Shown: positions 1 through 6,515 of the stretch, piece after piece
How positions within the stretch are numbered: position 1 is the first letter of the stretch
Layout: every line of letters starts with the position of its first letter
Source of the DNA: an uncultured Lachnospiraceae bacterium
GTDB lineage: Bacteria; Bacillota; Clostridia; Lachnospirales; Lachnospiraceae
Direction of reading: 5' to 3'
Assembly (NCBI GenBank): GCA_934385475.1
Contig: CAKRPS010000066.1
Location: forward strand, 1-9,810
Length of the DNA: 9,810 nucleotides
Translations under genes and position numbers: made by a program
The notes under the pieces: model-generated
The model's database searches: none
Told to the model about the DNA's origin: nothing
What the model saw: the letters and a program-made list of their open reading frames with translations, nothing else

Positions 1-803
1 TCCCAACCATGCTCGTCATCACCAATCAGGAGACGCTTAGGATCTGTGGAAAGTGTTGTCTTACCTGTTCCGGAAAGTCCAAAGAAGATTGCGGTGTTCT
101 CACCGTTCATATCTGTATTTGCGGAGCAGTGCATGGAAGCCATACCATCAAGAGGCAGATAGTAGTTCATCATGGAGAACATACCCTTCTTCATCTCTCC
201 GCCGTACCATGTGTTGATGATAACCTGCTCACGGCTTGTGATGTTGAATGCAACACAGGTCTCAGAATTAAGACCAAGTTCCTTGAAGTTCTCAACCTTA
301 GCTTTAGACGCATTGTAAACTACGAAGCTGGGCTCGAAGTTTGCAAGCTCTTCCTCTGTAGGCTGGATGAACATGTTCTTTACAAAGTGAGCCTGCCAAG
401 CAACCTCAACGATGAAACGAACTGCCATACGTGTATCTTTGTTTGCGCCGCAGAAAGCATCTACAACGAAAAGTCTCTTATTGGAAAGCTCCTTCTTTGC
501 AAGTTCCTTAACAACCTGCCAGGTATCCTCTGTCATCGGATGATTATCATTCTTGTACTCATCAGATGTCCACCATACAGTGTCTTTGGAGTTCTTGTCC
601 ATAACAATGTATTTATCTTTAGGAGAACGTCCTGTATAAATACCTGTCATAACGTTAACCGCACCAAGCTCTGTTACTTTACCTACTTCATAACCCTCAA
701 GGCCAGCCTTGGTCTCTTCTTCGAATAACAATTCATAAGAAGGATTGTAGACAACCTCTGTAGTTCCGGTAATGCCATACTTGCTTAAATCAATTTTTGC
801 CAT
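1..803 (-). CDS. pckA: Phosphoenolpyruvate carboxykinase (ATP), N-terminal half, cut by window edge
   Basis: Cytosolic enzyme interconverting oxaloacetate + ATP with PEP + CO2 + ADP. In fermentative anaerobes it often runs toward oxaloacetate, conserving ATP. About 267 residues are present, starting [20 protein letters not shown]; the C-terminal half (family length about 530) lies beyond base 1. Visible family motifs, in order: [11 protein letters not shown] (substrate-binding Arg), [17 protein letters not shown] (metal/substrate Lys), SMHCSAN (metal-binding His) and the kinase-type P-loop [11 protein letters not shown] near positions 63-97. The start codon at 803-801 follows a GAGAGG at 820-815, about 11 nt away, which is longer than ideal. 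A promoter and a possible tiny leader ORF lie upstream. The gene diverges from citrate synthase, the other oxaloacetate-consuming enzyme in this window. Identity is firm; the direction of flux in the cell is inference. Confidence 0.97.
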   Translation of the reverse strand, partial: MAKIDLSKYGITGTTEVVYNPSYELLFEEETKAGLEGYEVGKVTELGAVNVMTGIYTGRSPKDKYIVMDKNSKDTVWWTSDEYKNDNHPMTEDTWQVVKELAKKELSNKRLFVVDAFCGANKDTRMAVRFIVEVAWQAHFVKNMFIQPTEEELANFEPSFVVYNASKAKVENFKELGLNSETCVAFNITSREQVIINTWYGGEMKKGMFSMMNYYLPLDGMASMHCSANTDMNGENTAIFFGLSGTGKTTLSTDPKRLLIGDDEHGW

Positions 804-827
804 CTTACGTTTTACCTCTCTTCTTTT

Positions 828-857
828 TTATTTGAAAAGCTTGAAAAACAAGCTCAT
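828..857 (-). CDS. Possible 9-codon leader peptide upstream of pckA
   Basis: The minus strand reads MSLFFKLFK then TAA. An AAAGGAG (869-863) sits 5 nt before the ATG, a better ribosome binding site than that of pckA itself. The ORF ends 24 nt before the pckA start. It contains a short inverted repeat, AGCTTG-N5-CAAGCT (854-838). Short ORFs of this kind arise by chance, and the best -10 box would start the transcript at about 866, leaving the GGAG at the extreme 5' end. Tentative. Confidence 0.3.
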   Translation of the reverse strand: MSLFFKLFK

Positions 858-872
858 CGTTTCTCCTTTTTT

Positions 873-900
873 ATTATACATAATTAAGATCTAAAATCAA
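873..900 (-). promoter_or_regulatory. Predicted promoter of pckA
   Basis: Minus-strand TTGATT (900-895), 16-nt spacer and a perfect TATAAT (878-873), a SigA-type arrangement about 70 nt upstream of the pckA start codon. The transcript would start near 866. Confidence 0.6.
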
Positions 901-1033
901 CCGCATTTTTTATTTCTTACTGGATAAAATATACAAAACCTTAGCGCTATTCTCCCTTGAAACCTGCTTTGAATCGAATTTTCTGATTTTTTATAAATTT
1001 TTTGTAAAAATTATGTTAATTTCCTTTTTAGTC

Positions 1034-1063
1034 TTGTTTGTATCGCTTTTTTTATGCTATCAT
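1034..1063 (+). promoter_or_regulatory. Predicted promoter of citrate synthase
   Basis: TTGTTT (1034-1039), 18-nt spacer ending in an extended TGC, then TATCAT (1058-1063). Transcription would begin near 1070, giving a leader of about 46 nt. Confidence 0.5.
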
Positions 1064-1100
1064 AAGTTTAATTGTGATTTTAGAAATAGCAAATCTGATA

Positions 1101-1108
1101 AAAGGAGG
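1101..1108 (+). promoter_or_regulatory. Ribosome binding site deciding the citrate synthase start
   Basis: AAAGGAGG lies 7 nt before the ATG at 1116. The reading frame is open upstream to a TTG at 1038, but that would add a hydrophobic stretch absent from the family. It would also start upstream of the likely transcription start. Confidence 0.9.
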
Positions 1109-1115
1109 TCTTACA

Positions 1116-2483
1116 ATGGATCAAAATAGTTTTTCCGATCTGACACCCGAAATCATCCGCCTCGCATCCATGAGCGAAAAGGCAGGAATCATAGATACCG
1201 AACTGTTTACCAAGTACGAAGTCAAGCGCGGTCTCCGCGACCTGAACGGCAAGGGCGTTCTTGCCGGCCTGACTAACATTTCCGATGTCCGCGCCACCAA
1301 GCTTGTAGACGGTGTTCAGGTTCCGGCGCATGGCCAGCTTTTTTACCGTGGATATAACGTCAAAGATCTCGTAGACGGCATTTCACGCGACAATCGTTTT
1401 GGCTTTGAAGAGATTACCTATCTGCTTCTGTTCAACAAACTGCCAGACCGTGAAGAGCTTGCCTCCTTCTCACAGCTTTTATCAAGCTACCGTTCTCTCC
1501 CCACAAGCTTTGTGCGGGATATTATTATGAAGGCACCCAGCAATGACATGATGAACACACTTGCCAGAAGTGTGCTGACTCTCTACTCCTATGATGACAG
1601 GGCAGATGACACCTCTCTTCCGAATGTGCTCAGACAGTGCCTGCAGCTTATTGCGCTGTTCCCGATGCTTTCCATCTACGGCTATCAGGCTTACAGCCAT
1701 TATCACAACGGTGAGAGTCTCTTTATCCACCAGCCAAGACCAGAGCTTTCCAACGCGGAGAATATTTTACATATTCTGCGTCCGGATTCTTCTTATACAC
1801 CTTTGGAGGCCAAAATTCTGGATATCGCCCTGATCCTTCACATGGAACATGGCGGCGGTAACAATTCCAGCTTTACAACACATGTTGTCACCTCCTCTCT
1901 GACTGATACCTACTCCGTTATCGCCGCAGCGATCGGCTCCCTCAAGGGTCCCCGCCACGGTGGTGCCAACATCAAGGTTGTCAAGATGTTCAACGAGATG
2001 AAGCAGGAGGTCTCTGACTGGTCGAACGAGGGTCAGGTTGCTGACTATCTCAAGCGTCTGCTTCACAAGGATGCCTTCGATCATGCCGGACTGATCTATG
2101 GTGTCGGGCATGCCGTATATTCCAAGTCCGATCCGCGAGCCGTAATCTTTAAATCCTTTGTCGAGAAACTTTCCGAGGAAAAAGGGTTGCACGATGAATT
2201 TGCACTCTACGCCCTGGTGGAACGTCTCGCACCGGAGATTATCGCAGGTGAACGCCCTATCTATAAAGGTGTTAATATCAACGTGGATTTTTACTCCGGT
2301 TTTGTATACGACATGTTAAATCTGCCGTTAGAGCTATACACTCCGATCTTTGCCATCGCCCGTATTGTCGGCTGGAGCGCCCACCGTATGGAAGAGCTTG
2401 CAAACAACGGAAAGATCATCCGTCCTGCCTACAAGCCCATCTGCGAAGACAAAAAGTACGTATCCTTACAAAAAAGAAAATAA
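1116..2483 (+). CDS. gltA: Citrate synthase
   Basis: Condenses oxaloacetate and acetyl-CoA to citrate, the entry to the oxidative TCA branch that in such anaerobes mainly supplies 2-oxoglutarate for glutamate. The protein has 455 residues and shows the Si-type family motifs: HMEHGGG with catalytic His245, GPRHGGAN, GVGHAVYSKSDPRA with His332, NVDFYSG with catalytic Asp391, and ARIVGWSAHRME near the C-terminus. All three catalytic residues are in place. The N-terminal part carries the LRDLNGKGVLAGLTNISDV segment of the longer clostridial forms. It is transcribed alone between a divergent promoter and a strong terminator. 2-methylcitrate synthase belongs to the same fold, but the length, the N-terminal extension and the lack of prp-type neighbours favour citrate synthase. 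Confidence 0.95.
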   Translation: MDQNSFSDLTPEIIRLASMSEKAGIIDTELFTKYEVKRGLRDLNGKGVLAGLTNISDVRATKLVDGVQVPAHGQLFYRGYNVKDLVDGISRDNRFGFEEITYLLLFNKLPDREELASFSQLLSSYRSLPTSFVRDIIMKAPSNDMMNTLARSVLTLYSYDDRADDTSLPNVLRQCLQLIALFPMLSIYGYQAYSHYHNGESLFIHQPRPELSNAENILHILRPDSSYTPLEAKILDIALILHMEHGGGNNSSFTTHVVTSSLTDTYSVIAAAIGSLKGPRHGGANIKVVKMFNEMKQEVSDWSNEGQVADYLKRLLHKDAFDHAGLIYGVGHAVYSKSDPRAVIFKSFVEKLSEEKGLHDEFALYALVERLAPEIIAGERPIYKGVNINVDFYSGFVYDMLNLPLELYTPIFAIARIVGWSAHRMEELANNGKIIRPAYKPICEDKKYVSLQKRK

Positions 2484-2517
2484 AAGCGTATGTCCTGCAC
2501 TGTCAGGAACACAGCAA

Positions 2518-2550
2518 AAGGCAGAGCCTTCCGGGCTCTGCCTTATTTAT
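2518..2550. terminator. Bidirectional Rho-independent terminator
   Basis: An 11-bp perfect stem, AAGGCAGAGCC (2518-2528) with GGCTCTGCCTT (2534-2544), and a 5-nt loop. A run of A before it provides TTTT on the minus strand; ATTTAT follows on the plus strand. It lies between convergent citrate synthase and the thrC operon and suits both. A weaker imperfect hairpin (TGTCCTG with CAGGAACA, 2491-2512) precedes it. Confidence 0.9.
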
Positions 2551-2572
2551 ATCGTTTATGCTGTTTCTATTT

Positions 2573-2944
2573 TTACTTTGACTTCTTGGCCATCTTCTGT
2601 AATTCCATGTAGGCCTTCTGTCCTTTTTTGTATGCCGTCACATAAATTGCAATTGCAACAATAATGACCGCACTTGCCACTGCTGTCGCAATATTGGAAA
2701 AGAAAAAGCAGTCATTGATAAAATTGATCAGCCCTGCAATTACGACCAGAATTCCGGCTATCAGAATGCGCTTGTACATATAAGTAATGTAGCCGGTCTT
2801 GTCCTTGATGCACTTCTCATCCATATTCTTTCCAAGCATGACATTTGCGGTAATCGTACCGTTCTTCTTGGCCATAAAAGCTGAAAAGATAAGATAGATT
2901 CCACTACCCATAAAAAGGATATCAATCACGTTGCCCATTTCCAT
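2573..2944 (-). CDS. Small three-helix membrane protein of unknown function
   Basis: I do not recognise the family. The 123-residue protein has three hydrophobic segments: residues about 6-24 (VIDILFMGSGIYLIFSAFM), 60-78 (RILIAGILVVIAGLINFIN) and 82-105 (FFFSNIATAVASAVIIVAIA and following). A basic loop separates the first two, and the tail is lysine-rich (KKGQKAYMELQKMAKKSK). An AGGAGG at 2960-2955 lies 10 nt before the ATG at 2944. A GTG at 2950, whose GTGA overlaps the stop of the upstream receiver gene, is only 4 nt from it, so either start is possible. It is last in the thrC operon and ends about 30 nt before the terminator hairpin. No catalytic motif is visible. A link to the receiver protein is inferred only from adjacency. 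Confidence 0.75.
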   Translation of the reverse strand: MEMGNVIDILFMGSGIYLIFSAFMAKKNGTITANVMLGKNMDEKCIKDKTGYITYMYKRILIAGILVVIAGLINFINDCFFFSNIATAVASAVIIVAIAIYVTAYKKGQKAYMELQKMAKKSK

Positions 2945-2946
2945 GG

Positions 2947-3321
2947 TCACTTTTCCTCCTGCGTCAGTATCTCACTTACATATTTAAGTACTCCCTGAGG
3001 GATAAACGGTTTTCTGATGAAGCCGCTTGCTCCCAGTTGGTAGCCCTTTTCACTGCATTCCGGGTCACTGCTTGCCGTGGCAAGGATCACCGGAATCGCC
3101 GCCGTGCTCTGGCCTTCTTTTATCTTTTTCAGTACCTCAAAGCCGTCCATCTCCTCCATACATATATCAAGAATGATCAGATCCGGCTCATAATCGGAAA
3201 TACACTTTAGTGCCTCTCTTCCCGATTTCACAAGCTTTATATCATAGTCATCCTTCAGGATCATATGCAGGCATTTAAGATTGGTAGATACATCATCGAC
3301 AACCAGAACTCTTTTTCTCAT
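2947..3321 (-). CDS. Stand-alone response-regulator receiver domain protein
   Basis: CheY/Spo0F-like cytosolic phosphoacceptor of 124 residues with no output domain. The receiver signature is complete: acidic pair D9-D10 (VLVVDD), phosphoacceptor Asp52 (LIILDICMEEMDG), the conserved Thr82 (ILATASSD) and Lys104 in RKPF. It should therefore be phosphorylatable. Its ATG shares one base with the thrC stop (TAATG), and its own stop overlaps a possible start of the small membrane protein, so the three genes are probably translationally coupled. No histidine kinase is present in the window, so the partner must be elsewhere. The output is unknown; roles in a phosphorelay or by protein-protein contact are typical of single-domain receivers. 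Confidence 0.93.
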   Translation of the reverse strand: MRKRVLVVDDVSTNLKCLHMILKDDYDIKLVKSGREALKCISDYEPDLIILDICMEEMDGFEVLKKIKEGQSTAAIPVILATASSDPECSEKGYQLGASGFIRKPFIPQGVLKYVSEILTQEEK

Positions 3322-4829
3322 TATTTCTCTAACCCCAGATAGCTCTTGACAACTGCTTTCATCTCTGTCTTGTCACATACATTGTCATGAACAACAGGTG
3401 CCGTCCTGATTTCCTCTATCGCTCTCGGCACAGCAACATTGCCAATCTTGGAAAGCTCATCAATCAACTCAAAATCAGACATCTTATCATATTTTGGATT
3501 AATTGCATCCATAACACTTCTTGCAAACTTGAATGGGCTCGCTGTCGATGCGATCACAGTCTTTGTGTCATCACCGGTCTGCTTTACATACTTCTGGTAA
3601 ACAGCGCTTGCAACGGCCGTATGGGTATCCAGCACGTAGCCGGTATCCTCATACAGAGACTTTATGCGCTCTGCTGTCTCCTTCTCATCCGCATAATCTC
3701 CATAAAAGTCCTGCAGACCATCCTTCATCTGCTCCGTGATCTCATAGGAACCATTCTTCACAAGTGCATTCATAAGCTCTGCATTTTTCTGTGCACTGTT
3801 TCCTGCAATACGGTAGATCAGACGCTCCAGGTTGCTGGAGATCAAAATATCCATAGACGGGGAACTCGTAAGCACAAACTCACGGTTTCTGTCGTATTTG
3901 CCTGTCTGGAAGAAATCAACCAGAACCTTATTTTCATTGGATGCACAGATCAGCTTTGCAACCGGCAGTCCCATGTTCTTAGCATAGAACGCAGCCAGAA
4001 TATTTCCGAAATTACCTGTCGGAACAACCACGTTGATCTTCTCGCCGTCCTTGATTTTTCCCTCTTCCAGAAGTTTCACATAAGCGTACACATAATATAC
4101 TACCTGCGGCAGCAATCTTCCGATATTGATAGAATTGGCCGAAGAAAACTGCATCCCCTTCTCTTCCATCTCTGCTGCAAGCTCTCTGTCATTAAAAAGC
4201 TGCTTTACGCCGGTCTGGGCATCATCAAAATTACCGTGGATTCCCACTACAAAGGTATTGTCACCCTTCTGTGTCACCATCTGCTTCTCCTGTACAGGGC
4301 TGACACCATTCTTTGGATAGAACACAATGATCTTTGTGCCTTTCACCCCGGCAAAACCGGCAAGGGCTGCCTTTCCGGTATCTCCGGAGGTTGCTGTCAG
4401 AATCACGATCTCATTTTCAACATGATTCTTTCTTGCCGATGTGATCATCAGATGCGGCAGAATCGATAACGCCATATCCTTGAATGCTATGGTAGCACCA
4501 TGGAACAGCTCCAGATAGTATGTACCCTCAGCCTCCACGATCGGTGCGATCACCTCCGTGTCAAATTTGGAGTCATATGCCTTGCGGATACACTCCTTAA
4601 GCTCGTCCTGCGTAAAATCCGTCAGGAAAAGCTTCATCACTTCATAGGCAACCTCCTGATAGCTTTTTCCTTTCAACTCCTCAAAAGAAAGATCAAGTGC
4701 CGGAATATGGTCCGGTACAAACAAACCGCCATCATCGGAAAGTCCTTTCAAAATAGCCTGTGAGGCTGTCACTTTTTTATCTGCATTTCTGGTACTGCTG
4801 TAGAATACTTCATCCATTGTTCTATCCAT
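3321..4829 (-). CDS. thrC: Threonine synthase
   Basis: PLP enzyme converting O-phospho-L-homoserine to L-threonine, the last step of threonine biosynthesis. The protein has 502 residues. An N-terminal threonine-synthase domain (STRN, TASQAILKGLSDDGGLFVP) is followed by HGATIAFKDMAL with the PLP-binding Lys117 and by ATSGDTGKAALAGFAG, the phosphate-binding loop. Later motifs include VVPTGNFGNILAAFYAKNMG and the C-terminal ASTASPFKFARSV. It belongs to the longer E. coli/yeast-like class. The first ATG (4829) has a GAAAGG only 1 nt before it. The ATG at 4817 gives the usual N-terminal length but lies 13 nt from that motif, so the exact start is uncertain. It leads an operon with the receiver and the small membrane protein. 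No thrB or hom is adjacent. Confidence 0.96.
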   Translation of the reverse strand: MDRTMDEVFYSSTRNADKKVTASQAILKGLSDDGGLFVPDHIPALDLSFEELKGKSYQEVAYEVMKLFLTDFTQDELKECIRKAYDSKFDTEVIAPIVEAEGTYYLELFHGATIAFKDMALSILPHLMITSARKNHVENEIVILTATSGDTGKAALAGFAGVKGTKIIVFYPKNGVSPVQEKQMVTQKGDNTFVVGIHGNFDDAQTGVKQLFNDRELAAEMEEKGMQFSSANSINIGRLLPQVVYYVYAYVKLLEEGKIKDGEKINVVVPTGNFGNILAAFYAKNMGLPVAKLICASNENKVLVDFFQTGKYDRNREFVLTSSPSMDILISSNLERLIYRIAGNSAQKNAELMNALVKNGSYEITEQMKDGLQDFYGDYADEKETAERIKSLYEDTGYVLDTHTAVASAVYQKYVKQTGDDTKTVIASTASPFKFARSVMDAINPKYDKMSDFELIDELSKIGNVAVPRAIEEIRTAPVVHDNVCDKTEMKAVVKSYLGLEK

Positions 4830-4886
4830 GCCTTTCTTACATTTTCGCCCTGCTGTTTCGCAATGTGCAGTTTGATAATTTGTTGT

Positions 4887-4915
4887 ATTATAGCACAGCC
4901 TTATCGTTTTCGCAA
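4887..4915 (-). promoter_or_regulatory. Predicted promoter of the thrC operon
   Basis: Minus-strand TTGCGA (4915-4910), a 17-nt spacer ending in TGC, and TATAAT (4892-4887), so an extended -10. Transcription would start near 4880, leaving a leader of about 51 nt. That is too short for a T-box riboswitch. Confidence 0.7.
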
Positions 4916-4943
4916 TAAGCGCAGCTAACGCCGTTTCAAAAAA

Positions 4944-5564
4944 TCAGAAGAAAAACTCATGATTTCCATAGGCAAACAGTCTCGTAAGATGCTCATCGAA
5001 CCACTTCATCTTGTCCGAGTCTGCCCGCTGCCTTGCACAGAAAAACAATGCTCCCTTCGATATATTTTCTCCATATAGTGCTCTCTCGACCGCCTCAACC
5101 GTATCTTCGCTCACCACGACCTTCTGGTATCTTCCGTCTACAGTCGGAGAAAACTGTGCCACCCCCTGTTCCTTCTGCATGACAACCTCCCACACGGTAT
5201 CCGGAAATCGTTCGTTGTCCACACGGTTCAGCACAACATTGGCAACCAGAAGCTTCCCATTCTGATCCTCTCCCCCTGCCTCTGCCTCCACAATCCGCAG
5301 AAGCGCATCATAGTCCCTCTCGGACAGCTCGTACACCTTCTCCCGTTCCAGCACCTCATAGTCTACAATCCTCTGTCCGGAAGAAACACCCTCTATCATT
5401 TTCCAGAAGCTGTGCTGATCCTCCTCCATAGACTCGTCCATAAACTGCATCTGAAAAGCCTGTTCCGATGCCACACGGTTAAATCTGAGTTCCCCTACAC
5501 AAAGCTCTGCCGCAAACAATGCCGCCCCTGCCAGCAGAAAGCCTGTTAAGCATTTCCTGTACAT
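4944..5564 (-). CDS. Cell-wall hydrolase, SleB/Hydrolase_2 family
   Basis: Predicted exported peptidoglycan hydrolase of 206 residues. The N-terminus (MYRKCLTGFLLAGAALFAAE) is a basic tail followed by a hydrophobic segment, a signal peptide or membrane anchor. After an acidic linker the Hydrolase_2 domain runs from about residue 80 to the end. RIVEAEAGGED contains the presumed catalytic Glu95 (compare AEARGE in SleB), followed by LLVANVVLNRV, ERFPDTVWEVV, QFSPTVDGRY and ALFFCARQR. It ends in FAYGNHEFFF. Related proteins act in spore germination (SleB, CwlJ) or vegetative wall turnover; this one lacks the PG_binding_1 domain of SleB, so a spore role is not assured. The frame is open to a GTG at 5594, but GGAGG at 5574-5570 sits 5 nt before the ATG at 5564. 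It diverges from the AP2-like gene. No clear terminator follows it. Confidence 0.88.
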   Translation of the reverse strand: MYRKCLTGFLLAGAALFAAELCVGELRFNRVASEQAFQMQFMDESMEEDQHSFWKMIEGVSSGQRIVDYEVLEREKVYELSERDYDALLRIVEAEAGGEDQNGKLLVANVVLNRVDNERFPDTVWEVVMQKEQGVAQFSPTVDGRYQKVVVSEDTVEAVERALYGENISKGALFFCARQRADSDKMKWFDEHLTRLFAYGNHEFFF

Positions 5565-5569
5565 TACAT

Positions 5570-5574
5570 CCTCC
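5570..5574 (-). promoter_or_regulatory. Ribosome binding site deciding the SleB-like start
   Basis: Minus-strand GGAGG, 5 nt before the ATG at 5564. The upstream in-frame GTG (5594) has no comparable site. Confidence 0.75.
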
Positions 5575-5642
5575 ATTTCACACCTGCATGTCACACATTT
5601 GTAACACTTCCTTAATTATTCTATACAGCTCACAGGAAAAAT

Positions 5643-5672
5643 ATTTCTGATTTTACTTATTTCTTCAGAAAT
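5643..5672. repeat. ATTTCT/AGAAAT repeat cluster, possible operator
   Basis: Three copies of one half-site: ATTTCT at 5643-5648, ATTTCT at 5659-5664 and its complement AGAAAT at 5667-5672. The last two form a palindrome, ATTTCT-TC-AGAAAT. The outer copies extend to an 8-bp inverted repeat (ATTTCTGA with TCAGAAAT). The cluster overlaps the putative promoter of the AP2-like gene and lies in the region divergent from the SleB-like gene. Confidence 0.4.
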
Positions 5673-5680
5673 GATAAGAT
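5652..5680 (+). promoter_or_regulatory. Possible promoter of the AP2-like gene
   Basis: TTTACT (5652-5657), 17-nt spacer ending in TGA, TAAGAT (5675-5680). Each hexamer matches consensus at four positions and the -10 is of the extended TGn type. Transcription would begin around 5687, past the first in-frame ATG, which favours translation from 5718. Confidence 0.4.
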
Positions 5681-5717
5681 TAGGATGTCGAAAAAAAGCA
5701 GGAAAGCAGGATATTTT

Positions 5718-6515
5718 ATGGCGAAAAATCTGCCGGGAGTCTATGTCATCACACAAAAAAACGGACGCAAAAGTTATCGCGCGTCCATCACCTACCGAAA
5801 CAAGCATATCAGTCTCGGAAGCTATTTATCTTCCGAAAAGGCTCATCAGGCCTATCTTGCTGCCAGAAACCTGCTTGAAGACTCCACACTGTCCCTGACC
5901 GATTACAGTCAGTCATCCCCTCTCCCCTTTGAAAAGTGGGTCTGCCTGCTCAATTTCAGAGACAATGGCATCTATATTGCCACACCGGTCTACATACGTC
6001 CGAAGTTTTTTTACTATTATTTTTCGCCTGTCATCTTTTTTATATTTGACAGTGAGGATCTTTTTTATTATTCCTCCCACAAAATATCTGTGCGGGGCGG
6101 TCATTATTATGTGGCCGACTATGGCATGCAGCTTAACATCATGAACCGTTACGGCATCAAAAACTATGCCGTTGAATCGGTCGATTATCGCTTCATCAAC
6201 GGAAACAACCGGGATTTCCGGTATGCGAATATTGAGATCATCAACAGATACTACGGTGTCCGTAAAATCATCAGCAAACAGCAGACCTGTTATGAAGTGA
6301 AGATCCATATAAAGGGAAATGTCAAGGTTGGGGTCTACCAGACGGAAACAGAGGCTGCCATCGCCTACAATAAGGCCATCGACCTGTTAAAAAAAGCCGG
6401 CATAGACAGACAGTACACTCCAAACTATGTGGAAAGCATATCTCCCGCTGTCTATGCCGACATCTATTCTTCTGTTAAAATATCGCCAAAACTTATGTCC
6501 TATCGCTCTAAATAA
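5718..6515 (+). CDS. AP2-like DNA-binding protein with a degenerate HNH-type core
   Basis: A 265-residue protein with two AP2/ERF-like modules. The first is residues about 5-52 (GVYVITQKNGRKSYRASI, then HISLGSYLSSEKAHQAYLAA). The second, about 178-228, is closer to the AP2 pattern (YYGVRK, YEVKIHIKG, VGVYQTETEAAIAYNKAIDL). Between them, residues 150-177 (AVESVDYRFINGNNRDFRYA, then NIEIIN) resemble the HNH-AP2 homing-endonuclease core (VDHINGD.LDNRRENLRI). The HNH histidine position is Tyr157, so nuclease activity is doubtful. An aromatic-rich segment (about 96-119) is unexplained. Start: AGGA at 5708-5711 precedes the ATG at 5718. An in-frame ATG at 5685 has no spaced ribosome binding site. 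The 3' end overlaps the convergent lysozyme gene by 16 bp. A domesticated homing-endonuclease relative acting as a DNA-binding regulator is inference. Confidence 0.78.
   Translation: MAKNLPGVYVITQKNGRKSYRASITYRNKHISLGSYLSSEKAHQAYLAARNLLEDSTLSLTDYSQSSPLPFEKWVCLLNFRDNGIYIATPVYIRPKFFYYYFSPVIFFIFDSEDLFYYSSHKISVRGGHYYVADYGMQLNIMNRYGIKNYAVESVDYRFINGNNRDFRYANIEIINRYYGVRKIISKQQTCYEVKIHIKGNVKVGVYQTETEAAIAYNKAIDLLKKAGIDRQYTPNYVESISPAVYADIYSSVKISPKLMSYRSK

Larger units (their letters stand above)
804..1115. other. Divergent intergenic region between pckA and citrate synthase
   Basis: A 312-bp AT-rich stretch without a conventional gene. It holds the pckA promoter and possible leader ORF (828-900), the citrate synthase promoter (1034-1063) and the citrate synthase ribosome binding site (1101-1108). 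The middle part (about 905-1030) is T/A-rich. I saw no convincing operator, riboswitch or catabolite-response (cre) element there. Confidence 0.7.

Noticed and set aside
9..728. Long plus-strand open frame
   Set aside because: Fully antisense to pckA, whose protein shows unmistakable PEP carboxykinase motifs. The plus-strand translation resembles nothing and is Cys/His-rich by frame effect.
1034..1050. Catabolite-response (cre-like) element around TGTATCGCTTTT
   Set aside because: The CG core is out of register with the consensus and the right arm does not match.
1038..1115. N-terminal extension of citrate synthase from a TTG start
   Set aside because: Starts upstream of the predicted transcription start, lacks a ribosome binding site, and the AAAGGAGG before 1116 is decisive.
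1767..2192. Minus-strand open frame inside citrate synthase
   Set aside because: Antisense shadow of a well-conserved coding region; no ribosome binding site or family resemblance.
3387..4469. 360-codon plus-strand open frame
   Set aside because: Antisense to thrC, covering its conserved central part; long only because of codon bias in thrC.
4830..4886. T-box or other riboswitch in the thrC leader
   Set aside because: Predicted leader is only about 51 nt and shows no stable stems or T-box sequence.
5595..5642. Sporulation sigma G promoter for the SleB-like gene
   Set aside because: Only a loose TATA match on the minus strand with no matching -10 at proper spacing.
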